Positions 56,137 to 64,000 of a stretch of 64,000 nt of DNA are shown one piece after another. This DNA is from Pseudorhodobacter turbinis. Its GTDB lineage: Bacteria; Pseudomonadota; Alphaproteobacteria; Rhodobacterales; Rhodobacteraceae. The DNA is taken from positions 1,865,001 to 1,929,000 of the forward strand of contig NZ_CP039964.1 of the NCBI RefSeq assembly GCF_005234135.1, in the 5' to 3' direction. Numbering within the stretch: the stretch's first letter is position 1; each line of letters begins with the position of its first letter. Position numbers and translations under genes: made by a program. Below the pieces are notes generated by a model. The model worked only from the letters and a program-made list of their open reading frames with translations, was not told where the DNA came from and did no database searches.

Positions 56137-56984
56137 AGATATTGGTATTCGGCAAAAACGGTCAGGTCGCGCAAGAGCTTCAACGTCGTTGCGGGTCGGT
56201 CACGCTTGAGGTTTACGGATCTGATCAGGCGAATTTTGAAACCCCCGAGGTATGCGCCGCAATCGTGGCGGCAACAGATGCCGATGCGGTCATTAATGCG
56301 GCGGCTTACACGGCCGTTGACCGCGCCGAAGAGGATGAGCCGCGCGCCCTTTCGATCAATGCCACCACCCCCGGCGCGATTGCCAAGGCGGCGGCGGCGC
56401 GGGGCTTGCCCTTGGTCCATATCTCGACCGATTATGTCTTTGACGGCACTGGCACCGCGCCCTTTGCCACCGATCACCCCACCGCCCCCTTGGGCGCTTA
56501 CGGGCGCACCAAACTGGCGGGTGAGGAATTGGTGCGCTCCGCAGGCGGGGCGCATGCGATTTTGCGGACCTCTTGGGTGGTCTCATCGCATGGGCAGAAT
56601 TTCGTGAAAACCATGCTGCGTTTGGGGGCGGAACGTGATCAGCTTAGCATCGTTGCCGATCAGATCGGCGGGCCGACCTGTGCTGCCGATATTGCCGATG
56701 CCTGTCTGAGCATCGCCGCACAGCTTGTTGAGGCGCCGTCGAAATCTGGCAGCTACCATTTCTCGGGCGGGCCCGACATCAGCTGGGCCGGTTTTGCCCG
56801 TGCGATCTTTGCCGAGGCGGGGCTGACGTGTGACGTCAAGGAAATCCCGACCAGCGATTACCCGACACCGGCACAGCGCCCGCTGAATTCCCGTCTTGAT
56901 AACAGCAAGACCATGGAAAGCTTTGGCATCGCGCGCCCCGATTGGCATCAAGGCCTGACCGCGATTATCGCTGAACTTGGCTAA
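56133..56984 (+). CDS. rfbD: dTDP-4-dehydrorhamnose reductase
   Basis: 283 residues, SDR fold. [12 protein letters not shown] (5-16), [12 protein letters not shown] (about 56-67), STDYVFDG and the catalytic YGRTKLAGE (about 128-136). It makes dTDP-L-rhamnose. A terminator follows directly and no rfbA gene (thymidylyltransferase) is in the window. Confidence 0.94.
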   Translation: MKILVFGKNGQVAQELQRRCGSVTLEVYGSDQANFETPEVCAAIVAATDADAVINAAAYTAVDRAEEDEPRALSINATTPGAIAKAAAARGLPLVHISTDYVFDGTGTAPFATDHPTAPLGAYGRTKLAGEELVRSAGGAHAILRTSWVVSSHGQNFVKTMLRLGAERDQLSIVADQIGGPTCAADIADACLSIAAQLVEAPSKSGSYHFSGGPDISWAGFARAIFAEAGLTCDVKEIPTSDYPTPAQRPLNSRLDNSKTMESFGIARPDWHQGLTAIIAELG

Positions 56985-56990
56985 GACAGC

Positions 56991-57014
56991 AGGCCCCCGG
57001 ACCGGGGGCCTTTG
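56991..57014 (+). terminator. Rho-independent terminator after rfbD
   Basis: AGGCCCCCGG (56991-57000) and CCGGGGGCCT (57002-57011) form a perfect stem with a minimal turn, followed by TT. It lies between the convergent rfbD and arsH. Confidence 0.75.
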
Positions 57015-57017
57015 CGC

Positions 57018-57728
57018 CTAGATGGCCTTCAGGTTCACCCGTTTTGACAGCTCCTCAGCGCTTTCCTTGCGCTCGCTGTAGCGGTCCAAAAGATAGGCCT
57101 TGTTGTCCCGCGTCAGCAGCGTGAACTTCATCAGCTCCTCCATGACATCGACCATCCGGTCGTAGAAGGGCGAAGGCTTCATCCGTCCGGCCTCATCAAA
57201 TTCCAGAAAGGCCTTGGGGGTGGAGGCCTGGTTTGGAATGGTCAAAAGCCGCATCCAGCGCCCGAGGATTCGCAACTGGTTCACCGCGTTAAAGCTTTGC
57301 GAGCCGCCGCTGACCTGCATCACCGCCAGCGTTTTGCCCTGTGTGGGCCGCACCCCGCCAAGCGACAACGGGACCCAGTCGATCTGGGTTTTCATAATGC
57401 CGGTCATCGCGCCGTGGCGTTCGGGGGAACACCAGACCATCCCCTCGGACCAGGTGACCAGATCGCGCAGCTCTTGCACCTTGGGGTGGTCGGCCTCGGC
57501 ATCATCGGGCAGCGGCAGGCCCGAGGGGCAAAAGGTGCGGGTTTCGGCCCCCAGCCGCGTCAGCACGCGGGCGGCCTCTTCGGTCATCAAGCGGCTGAAC
57601 GAGCGTTCCCGCAAAGAGCCGTAAAGCAACAGGATGCGCGGTGCGTGTGTGGCCCGTTCAGGGGTCAGGAGGGCCTCGGTGTCGATGATTTGAAAATGGG
57701 CTTCGTCAATATTCGGTGTGTCAGTCAA
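57018..57728 (-). CDS. arsH: Organoarsenical oxidase / NADPH-dependent FMN reductase ArsH
   Basis: 236 residues. Flavodoxin-like fold with [16 protein letters not shown] (about 33-48), [20 protein letters not shown] (about 99-118) and the C-terminal [13 protein letters not shown]. ArsH oxidises trivalent organoarsenicals such as methylarsenite. TTG 57728 is favoured: GAGGG is 8 bases upstream and it gives [12 protein letters not shown]; the ATG at 57749 (7 residues longer) is possible. Last gene of arsR-acr3-arsC-arsH; it overlaps arsC by 8 bases. Confidence 0.92.
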   Translation of the reverse strand: MTDTPNIDEAHFQIIDTEALLTPERATHAPRILLLYGSLRERSFSRLMTEEAARVLTRLGAETRTFCPSGLPLPDDAEADHPKVQELRDLVTWSEGMVWCSPERHGAMTGIMKTQIDWVPLSLGGVRPTQGKTLAVMQVSGGSQSFNAVNQLRILGRWMRLLTIPNQASTPKAFLEFDEAGRMKPSPFYDRMVDVMEELMKFTLLTRDNKAYLLDRYSERKESAEELSKRVNLKAI

Positions 57729-58143
57729 GGCGATTTCCCTCTGCATCAATCAATGGTGTGCCGTCCTCTTTGGCCATCGGGCCGGGAGGCAGGTGGTCAA
57801 GCAGGTCCAGAACCGCCTCGCTTGGACGGCACAAACGCACCCCCTTGGGCGAACACACGATGGGGCGGTTGACCAGCACCGGATGTTCCAGCATGGCATC
57901 CAACAAGGCGTCGTCGCTGACCGATGGGTCCAGCAGGCCCAGCTCTTCGGCGGGGGATTTTGTGGTGCGCAGGGCGCTGCGCGGTGTCAGACCCGCCGCG
58001 GCAAAGAGCGCCAGAAGCTGCGGGCGGGTCCAGCCGGCCTCAAGGTAGTCGATGACCACGGGTGTCTCTCCTGCGGCCTCGATGATCGCCAGCACATTGC
58101 GCGAGGTGCCACAGGCGGGGTTGTGATGGATCACGACGGTCAT
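57721..58143 (-). CDS. arsC: Arsenate reductase, glutaredoxin-dependent
   Basis: 140 residues with catalytic C11 in NPACGTSRN and the anion-binding Arg residues in [11 protein letters not shown] and NRPIV. This is the glutathione/glutaredoxin type (E. coli R773 ArsC). It turns arsenate into arsenite for export. Overlaps acr3 by ATGA. Confidence 0.94.
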   Translation of the reverse strand: MTVVIHHNPACGTSRNVLAIIEAAGETPVVIDYLEAGWTRPQLLALFAAAGLTPRSALRTTKSPAEELGLLDPSVSDDALLDAMLEHPVLVNRPIVCSPKGVRLCRPSEAVLDLLDHLPPGPMAKEDGTPLIDAEGNRLD

Positions 58144-59207
58144 GAGGATGTCCCCTCGGTTGGAAACCAGTGTTTGGTACGATTGGCAAAGGCGACAAGC
58201 GACAGCATTACCGGCACCTCCACCAGCACGCCAACCACGGTTGCAAGCGCGGCCCCCGACCCCAGCCCGAACAGGCTGATGGCAACGGCGACGGCCAGCT
58301 CAAAGAAATTAGAGGTGCCGATCAGGGCGCAAGGCGCGGCCACGTTGAACGGGATGCCCCAGGCGCGCGCCGCACCGTAAGCCACGAAAAAGATGCCGTA
58401 AGACTGGATCAACAGCGGGATGGCAATCAGCACGATCACCAAGGGACGGTCAAAGATAACCTCACCCTGAAAGCCGAACAGCAGCACCACCGTCAGCAAC
58501 AGCCCGATGATGGAAAAGAGCTGTGCGCGGGATTTGAAGGCATCAACTGCTGCCTCACCGCCCTTTGCTACCAGCTTGCTGCGGGTCAGATATCCGGCCA
58601 GCAACGGCAACAGCACATAAAGCCCGACCGACAGCAGCAAGGTATCCCACGGCACGACAATATCAGTGACCCCCAGCAAAAAGGCGACGATGGGCGCAAA
58701 GGCAAAGACCATCACAACATCATTCACGCTGACCTGCACCAGCGTATAGGTCGCATCACCGCGCGTCAGGTTGGACCAGACAAACACCATCGCCGTGCAG
58801 GGGGCCGCCCCCAACAGGATCACGCCCGCAAGATAGGCCTGCGCATCATCCGGCGGGATCAGCCCGGCGAAAACATACTCGAAAAACAGCACACCAAGGG
58901 CGGCCATGGTAAAGGGTTTGATCAGCCAGTTGACCACCAGCGTCACCACCAGCCCCTTTGGCTTGTCGCCCACATGGGCCAGCGCGCCAAAATTCACACC
59001 GACCATCATCGGATAGACCATGGCCCAGATCAGCACCGCTACGGGCAGGTTGACGGATGCGACCTCTAGCGCGGCAAGCGCCGCAAAGGGGCCGGGAAAG
59101 AGGTTGCCCAGCAACAGCCCCGCGCCGATGGCAAGCGCCACCCAGACAGAGAGCCAGCGTTCGAAGGTTCCCAGACCCGCAGCGGCGGGATGTGATGTAT
59201 CGGTCAT
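58140..59207 (-). CDS. acr3: Arsenite efflux pump Acr3
   Basis: 355 residues, ten predicted membrane helices. The family residues are seen in [33 protein letters not shown] (near 130-162), with the conserved Cys, and [23 protein letters not shown] with the conserved Glu. It exports arsenite using the proton gradient. Four-base overlaps with arsR and arsC. Confidence 0.95.
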   Translation of the reverse strand: MTDTSHPAAAGLGTFERWLSVWVALAIGAGLLLGNLFPGPFAALAALEVASVNLPVAVLIWAMVYPMMVGVNFGALAHVGDKPKGLVVTLVVNWLIKPFTMAALGVLFFEYVFAGLIPPDDAQAYLAGVILLGAAPCTAMVFVWSNLTRGDATYTLVQVSVNDVVMVFAFAPIVAFLLGVTDIVVPWDTLLLSVGLYVLLPLLAGYLTRSKLVAKGGEAAVDAFKSRAQLFSIIGLLLTVVLLFGFQGEVIFDRPLVIVLIAIPLLIQSYGIFFVAYGAARAWGIPFNVAAPCALIGTSNFFELAVAVAISLFGLGSGAALATVVGVLVEVPVMLSLVAFANRTKHWFPTEGTSS

Positions 59208-59563
59208 GTCAGCCTTTCGGGGGTGGGTGTGACGCAGGTGCAGGCGATCTCATTAAGGAAGGGCTGGCACAGTTCGGGGCGGCCACCGCAGCAATCCTCC
59301 ATCAAAAAGGCAAGCAGGCCGCGGATCCCCTCCATCGCGGCGAAATAGCGGATGCTGCGGCCCTCTCGCGCGCTGCGGATCAGGCCGGAACGCGCAAGGA
59401 TCGACAGGTTTGCCGACATCGTATTCTGGCGCACGTTAAGGGCCTCGCCGATTTCCCCGGCGGACATGCCCGTGTCGCCGGCTTGGATAAGCAAGCGGAA
59501 CACATCCAGCCGTGTGGATTGGCTGAGGGCAGCGAAGGCATCAAGGGCGTAATTTTTATCCAT
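59204..59563 (-). CDS. arsR: Arsenite-responsive repressor ArsR
   Basis: 119 residues, ArsR/SmtB winged helix (recognition region [20 protein letters not shown], about 43-62). The metal-binding helix sites of R773 ArsR (CVC) are absent; instead a C-terminal cluster C91, C92, C99 (CC-x6-C) and CTC near 109 are present, like the Acidithiobacillus-type ArsR. It represses its own operon until arsenite binds. No Shine-Dalgarno sequence is present before the ATG. Confidence 0.92.
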   Translation of the reverse strand: MDKNYALDAFAALSQSTRLDVFRLLIQAGDTGMSAGEIGEALNVRQNTMSANLSILARSGLIRSAREGRSIRYFAAMEGIRGLLAFLMEDCCGGRPELCQPFLNEIACTCVTPTPERLT

Positions 59564-59599
59564 ATATCATGAACTATGGATTTGATTGCTGCCGGTCAA
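59558..59599 (-). promoter_or_regulatory. arsR promoter and operator over the start codon
   Basis: Minus-strand TTGACC (59594-59599), 17 bases, TAGTTC (59571-59576). ATCCATA (59558-59564) and TATGGAT (59575-59581) form a 7-bp inverted repeat around 10 bases, reaching from the start codon to the -10 box. A start 7 bases after the -10 box would begin at or beside the ATG, so the mRNA would be leaderless. Confidence 0.45.
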
Positions 59600-59677
59600 G
59601 CCTCCATCACACCGCTTTGCTTGACAATCACGCTGCATACGTTCACCCCGTGGCGATCAAAACTGAAAGCTGCGCCC

Positions 59678-60028
59678 ATGTCCGATGATACACCCAAAGC
59701 CGCAAAGCCCAAGAAGCCCTCGCGTCAGCAGGTCTTTACCCTTGTGATCGAGGTCGGGCGCAATCCCGGGGACGGCCTGCCTGCCAAGGCTACGGGGGCC
59801 GCGCTGATGATCTATGCCAGTGGCGTCGATGAGGCCGAGGCCGTGCGCGAAACCGTGGCGATCCTGAAACAGGCCGATATGGCCCCGCTGGATGTGTCGG
59901 GATACGGCACGCTGGAGGAACGGCTGGAGGCGGGGGATGAAATCGGCGAAGAGGAGCGCGCCTTGATGGACCGCGCTTTGGCCGAAAACTCGGTCGTCGT
60001 GGCCTCTATGACGCCATTTTTCGACTGA
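59678..60028 (+). CDS. Conserved hypothetical protein
   Basis: 116 residues: a Lys/Pro-rich start (MSDDTPKAAKPKKPSRQQ), then a compact domain with FTLVIEVGRNPGDGLPAKATGAALMIYASGVDEAEAVRETVAILKQA and an acidic EIGEEERALMD stretch. I do not recognise the family; genes like this often precede dapE in Rhodobacterales. ATG 59678 is used instead of the ATG at 59576, which lies in the ars promoter. Probably cytoplasmic. Confidence 0.7.
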   Translation: MSDDTPKAAKPKKPSRQQVFTLVIEVGRNPGDGLPAKATGAALMIYASGVDEAEAVRETVAILKQADMAPLDVSGYGTLEERLEAGDEIGEEERALMDRALAENSVVVASMTPFFD

Positions 60029-60127
60029 TCCAGCGCCGGTTCTGCGCATAGGTTGCACGGGGCGGGTGCAGGCGTTATCGATTGGCTGATGCCGCCCGTC
60101 GTGCGGCCTGCCTTCAGGATGCCCGCT

Positions 60128-61285
60128 ATGCCCGCTTTTTCGACCCCCGTTGATCCCGTCGCTTTGACTGCCGATCTGATCCGCTGCAATTCCGTGACGC
60201 CCGCCGAAGGTGGCGCGCTGGTTTTGCTGGAGGACCTTTTGACAAAGGGGGGGTTTGTTTGCACGCGGGTGGATCGTGGCGGCATTTGCAACCTTTTTGC
60301 GCGCTGGGGCAGGGTCGGAGCGAACCGGACGTTCGGTTTTAACGGCCATACCGATGTGGTGCCGGTGGGCGATGTTGCGGCTTGGACACATGACCCGTTC
60401 GGTGCCGAGGTGGTGGATGGTTGGATGTATGGCCGCGGGGCGACCGATATGAAATCGGGGGTCGCGGCCTTTGCCGCCGCCGCGATTGATTTTGTGCAAA
60501 CCACCCCGCCCGATGGGGCCGTTATTCTGGCTATCACCGGTGACGAGGAGGCTAACGCCATTGATGGTACCGTTGCCCTGCTGGACTGGATGGCCACCAA
60601 TAATGAAGCGATGAGCGTTTGTTTGGTGGGCGAGCCGACCTGCCCGAATGTGATGGGCGAGATGATGAAGGTCGGGCGGCGCGGCTCTCTCACGGCCTAT
60701 TTCACCGCAAAGGGGGTGCAGGGCCATGCCGCCTATCCGCATCGCGCCAATAACCCGTTGAACGCGATGGTTGCCTTGATGGAAAGGCTTGCGCGGCATG
60801 AGCTGGACAAGGGCACCGATCATTTCGACCCCTCGACCTTGGTGATTACCACGATTGATACCGGCAATCCGGCGACGAATGTGATCCCTGCGCAATGCCG
60901 CGCCACGGTGAATATCCGCTTTAACGATGCCCATACGGGGGCCAGTATTTCCGATTGGCTGCGCGCATTGGCGGCCGAGGAGCAGGAAAAAACAGGCGTG
61001 GGTTTTGATGTAAAGGTCACGATTTCAGGCGAAAGCTTTGTCACCCCGCCCGGCGCTTTGTCGGATATGATCGCCAAGGCGGTGCAGGCGGAAACGGGTG
61101 TGGCTCCGGTTGCTTCCACCTCTGGTGGGACGTCGGATGCGCGTTTCGTCAAGGATCACTGTCCGGTGGTGGAATTTGGTCTGGTTGGCAAAACCATGCA
61201 TCAGGTTGATGAACGTGTGGAAGTGGCGCAGATCCATCAGCTCAAGGCGATCTATTCGCGCATTCTGACGGATTATTTCGCATGA
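60128..61285 (+). CDS. dapE: Succinyl-diaminopimelate desuccinylase
   Basis: 385 residues, M20 metallopeptidase. Zinc ligands in [11 protein letters not shown] and [10 protein letters not shown], catalytic Glu-Glu in ITGDEEANA, and GEPT near 170; GGTSDARF near the end binds substrate. It gives LL-diaminopimelate, the substrate of DapF encoded at 41198. AGGA lies 8 bases before ATG 60128; an ATG at 60119 and the one at 60053 are less likely. Confidence 0.95.
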   Translation: MPAFSTPVDPVALTADLIRCNSVTPAEGGALVLLEDLLTKGGFVCTRVDRGGICNLFARWGRVGANRTFGFNGHTDVVPVGDVAAWTHDPFGAEVVDGWMYGRGATDMKSGVAAFAAAAIDFVQTTPPDGAVILAITGDEEANAIDGTVALLDWMATNNEAMSVCLVGEPTCPNVMGEMMKVGRRGSLTAYFTAKGVQGHAAYPHRANNPLNAMVALMERLARHELDKGTDHFDPSTLVITTIDTGNPATNVIPAQCRATVNIRFNDAHTGASISDWLRALAAEEQEKTGVGFDVKVTISGESFVTPPGALSDMIAKAVQAETGVAPVASTSGGTSDARFVKDHCPVVEFGLVGKTMHQVDERVEVAQIHQLKAIYSRILTDYFA

Positions 61286-61704
61286 GGGTTGCGATTGGGC
61301 TGACGCAAGACCTTACCGCCTGTCACGCCCTGCGCCGGACGGTGTTTATCGAGGAGCAGGGTGTTTCCGAGGCCGAAGAGATGGACGATCTTGATGGCGA
61401 GGCGACGCATCTGCTGGCCACGGTTTCGGAGGTGCCGGCCGGATCGGCGCGGTTGTTCGTGCAGGGGGGGACGGGCAAGATCGGGCGGGTTTGCGTGCTG
61501 CGCGAACATCGCGGGACGGGGCTGGGCGCTGCGCTGATTATTGCCGCGGTGGATCAGTTTCGTGCCACGCCGGGGGTGGAAAAGGTCAAGCTCGGGGCGC
61601 AGTGCCACGCGATTGCCTTTTATGAAAAGCTTGGCTTTGCCGCTTTTGGCCCGGAGTATGATGACGCGGGCATCCCGCACCGCGATATGATGCTGGCGCT
61701 GTAA
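61282..61704 (+). CDS. GNAT-family N-acetyltransferase
   Basis: 140 residues. [22 protein letters not shown] at the N-terminus and the acetyl-CoA loop [16 protein letters not shown] (about 72-87), then [16 protein letters not shown]. This is the YjcF/ElaA-like group with unknown acceptor. It overlaps dapE by ATGA and may be made with it. Confidence 0.88.
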   Translation: MRVAIGLTQDLTACHALRRTVFIEEQGVSEAEEMDDLDGEATHLLATVSEVPAGSARLFVQGGTGKIGRVCVLREHRGTGLGAALIIAAVDQFRATPGVEKVKLGAQCHAIAFYEKLGFAAFGPEYDDAGIPHRDMMLAL

Positions 61705-61747
61705 GGCGTGCTTGCTGCGCATATGCGGCGCGTGATAGGGCTTTGGC

Positions 61748-64000
61748 ATGGAAAAATTGCCCTCAAAATCACAGATCGTTCAATGGTTGGCTGACAACCC
61801 CACGCTGACCTCGAAACGCGATATCGCGCGGGCCTTTGGCATCAAAGGCGGGGATCTGCGGATTGAGCTGAAACGCATGCTCAAAGAGTTGGAAGCGGAA
61901 GGCGCGCTGGTCAAGGCGGAGCGCAGCTACCGTGACCCCGCCGCCCTGCCGCCGGTGTCCATCCTCAAGGTGTTGGCCCCTGACGGTGATGGCGACCTCT
62001 TTGGCGATGCGATGGAATGGACGGGTGAGGGCACAGCCCCCCGTATCCTGATTATCACCAAAGCCTCTGATCCGGCCTTGGGGCAGGGCGACCGTATTCT
62101 GGCGCGGCTCGAACCTGTGGGCGGCAAGGACCATAATTACGAGGCGCGGCTGATCCGCAAGCTGGGGCATAACCCGCTTAAACTTTTGGGGATTTTCCGC
62201 TCTGAGAGCGAAGGCGGCCGCGTTGTCCCCGTTGACAAAAAGAACGACAAGGAATGGCGCGTGCTGCGTGATGGCACGATGGACGCCCGTGATGGAGAGC
62301 TGGTCGAGGCCGAGCAAGCAGGCCCCCGCCGCATGGGCCTGCCGCAAGCGCGCATCACCGCCCGTCTGGGCGACCCGTCCGGTCCGCGCGCGATTTCCCT
62401 GATCGCGATCCATCAGCATGGCATACCGGACCAATTCCCCGATAAGGTCGTGGCCGAGGCTGATGCCGCCACCCCCGCGCCCTTGGCCAAGCGTGAGGAT
62501 ATGCGCGATCTGGCGCTGGTCACCATCGACCCGCCGGATGCCCGCGACCGCGATGATGCGGTGCTGGCGATGCCTGACCCCGATCCCGCGAATATCGGCG
62601 GGCATATCGTTTGGGTCGCGATTGCCGATGTGGCGCATTATGTCCGCCCCGGATCGGAGCTGGACCGCGAGGCGAAAAAACGCGGCAACTCCAGCTATTT
62701 CCCTGACCGTGTGGTGCCGATGCTGCCCGATACGCTGTCGGGCGATCTGTGTTCCCTGCATGAAAATGTGGACCGCGCCTGTATGGCGGTTCGCATGGTG
62801 CTGGACGCGCATGGCCGCAAGATCAGCCACCGGTTTACGCGCGGGATGATGCGCTCTGTCGCCTCGCTAAGCTATGCGCAGGTGCAAAATGCGATTGACG
62901 GCAGCGCTGATGACGTGACGGCGCCGCTGCTGGATGATGTTTTGCGCCCGCTTTATGCCGCCTATCAGGCCACCAAACAGGCGCGCAATGAACGCCAACC
63001 GCTCGATCTTGATCTGCCGGAACGCAAAATTGTGCTGTCCGATGAGGGTAAGGTTTTGGCGGTCGATTTTTATGAGCGTCTTGATGCGCATAAGGTGATC
63101 GAGGAATTCATGATCCTCGCCAATGTTTCTGCGGCTGAGGAATTGAATCGCCTGAAGGCGCCGCTTTTGTTCCGCGTGCATGAGGAGCCGAGCCCAGAAA
63201 AGCTGCAAGCCCTGCGCGAAGTGGCCGAGGCGTCGGGCTTTGTGCTGTCCAAGGGGCAGGTTCTCAAGACTTCGCACCTGAACCAGTTGCTTGCCGCGGC
63301 CGAAGGGACGGAGTTTTACGAGCTGATCAACGTCAGCACCCTGCGCGCTATGACCCAAGCCTATTACAGCCCGCAAAACTTTGGCCATTTCGGGCTGGCG
63401 CTGCGCAATTATGCGCATTTCACCTCTCCGATCCGGCGCTATTCGGACCTGATCGTGCACCGCGCCTTGATCGCCGCCCATGGCTGGGGCAATGACGGGT
63501 TGGCCCAGCAAGATGTTGAGGAGCTTGCCGAAACCGCCAAGCATATCTCTGATACCGAACGCCGTTCGATGGTGGCTGAACGCGATACCAATGACCGCTA
63601 CCTTGCCGCTTATTTGGCGGATCGGGTGGGGGCGATATTCGATGGCCGTGTTTCAGGCGTGCAGCGTTTCGGGCTGTTTGTGAAGCTGGATGATAGCGGC
63701 GCGGACGGGCTGATCCCGATCCGGTCTGTGGGGCGGGAGTTCTTTCACTTTGATGCCGATACCCAGACCTTGATGGGGGCTGATACCGGTCTGACAATCG
63801 GTATTGGTCAGCGTGTCAAGGTGCGGCTGGCCGATGCGGTTCCCGTCACCGGCGGCTTGATTTTGGAGCTGCTGGAGATCGACGACCGCGCCCTGCCCAA
63901 AAGCCACGCGCCGCGCGGTCGCGGCAGCCCGCGCAAGCCCGGCAAAGCGGCGGCAAAATCCCGCGCGGTCAAACGCAAGGTTTCGCGTCAGCGGCGCAAA
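61748..64000 (+). CDS. rnr: Ribonuclease R, C-terminus beyond window
   Basis: 751 codons from ATG 61748 to the last base, with no stop. N-terminal winged helix (KSQIVQWLADNP, then SKRDIARAFGIKGGD), cold-shock domains (about 75-240), the RNB catalytic core with IDPPDARDRDDAVLAM (near 257-272), YFPDRVVPMLPDTLSGDLCSL and HFTSPIRRYSDL (about 557), then an S1 domain (GAIFDGRVSGVQRFGLFVKL) and a basic tail rich in Lys/Arg/Pro. It degrades structured RNA 3' to 5'. The gene is nearly complete; only the end is cut. Confidence 0.95.
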   Translation, partial: MEKLPSKSQIVQWLADNPTLTSKRDIARAFGIKGGDLRIELKRMLKELEAEGALVKAERSYRDPAALPPVSILKVLAPDGDGDLFGDAMEWTGEGTAPRILIITKASDPALGQGDRILARLEPVGGKDHNYEARLIRKLGHNPLKLLGIFRSESEGGRVVPVDKKNDKEWRVLRDGTMDARDGELVEAEQAGPRRMGLPQARITARLGDPSGPRAISLIAIHQHGIPDQFPDKVVAEADAATPAPLAKREDMRDLALVTIDPPDARDRDDAVLAMPDPDPANIGGHIVWVAIADVAHYVRPGSELDREAKKRGNSSYFPDRVVPMLPDTLSGDLCSLHENVDRACMAVRMVLDAHGRKISHRFTRGMMRSVASLSYAQVQNAIDGSADDVTAPLLDDVLRPLYAAYQATKQARNERQPLDLDLPERKIVLSDEGKVLAVDFYERLDAHKVIEEFMILANVSAAEELNRLKAPLLFRVHEEPSPEKLQALREVAEASGFVLSKGQVLKTSHLNQLLAAAEGTEFYELINVSTLRAMTQAYYSPQNFGHFGLALRNYAHFTSPIRRYSDLIVHRALIAAHGWGNDGLAQQDVEELAETAKHISDTERRSMVAERDTNDRYLAAYLADRVGAIFDGRVSGVQRFGLFVKLDDSGADGLIPIRSVGREFFHFDADTQTLMGADTGLTIGIGQRVKVRLADAVPVTGGLILELLEIDDRALPKSHAPRGRGSPRKPGKAAAKSRAVKRKVSRQRRK

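Noticed and set aside
59657..60934. 425-codon minus-strand frame over the hypothetical gene and dapE
   Set aside because: Antisense to dapE with all its metal ligands; the product is His/Arg-rich without family features.
61769..62830. 353-codon minus-strand frame over rnr
   Set aside because: rnr is open on the plus strand through the window end with its catalytic motifs; the antisense frame has none.

Overview
The window looks like a chromosomal segment of an alphaproteobacterium of the order Rhodobacterales (Rhodobacter/Roseobacter group). The evidence is the RegB/SenC/RegA/HvrA/AhcY cluster known from Rhodobacter capsulatus, the tsaE-amgK-murU-addB-addA-trxA run, a 318-residue Mcl1-type malyl-CoA lyase, DUF2853 and DUF2794 proteins, TRAP transporters, and high-GC genes with many 4-base ATGA overlaps. 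I see no prophage, CRISPR array, rRNA operon or replication origin.

Layout. 1-6300: tail of an EVE-domain gene, a candidate small RNA on the minus strand, a DUF2853 gene, ahcY, an HD hydrolase, and the redox regulon hvrA-regA-senC facing regB. 6400-16900: a kinase-less PAS protein and a compact operon for tRNA modification (tsaE), murein-sugar recycling (amgK, murU), double-strand break repair (addBA) and thioredoxin. 16900-23650: glycerate kinase, malyl-CoA lyase, a class IV aminotransferase behind a structured leader RNA, an acetate CoA-transferase, a secreted trypsin-like protease and a GST. 23850-37450: a catabolic locus (hyuA, hyuB, aminotransferase, uronate-dehydrogenase-like epimerase, FadR/GntR, GntR and LysR regulators, an SDR, a TRAP transporter and an Ldh/YlbC-family dehydrogenase); its substrate is unknown. 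37445-41100: a small accessory island made of IS110, IS5 and IS6 remnants plus an ImmA/IrrE peptidase-HNH nuclease pair, ending at tRNA-Lys. 41198-49100: dapF-mtaB, a LacI regulator, the ynjF-ynjB-ynjC-ynjD transporter operon and DUF2794. 49168-54300: a P1 peptidase, pgsA-moaD-moaE, a decayed IS630 element, and epmA facing efp. 54500-64000: rfbC-rfbB-rfbD without rfbA, an arsR-acr3-arsC-arsH operon, a small conserved gene, dapE, a GNAT gene and rnr, which runs off the end.

The points most worth following are the structured RNA before the aminotransferase (19341-19468), the small RNA at 266-372, the ImmA/IrrE-HNH pair beside tRNA-Lys, the hyu/TRAP locus with its palindromes, and the transporter-phosphatidyltransferase operon. 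Functions are assigned by reading motifs only; no database search was run.
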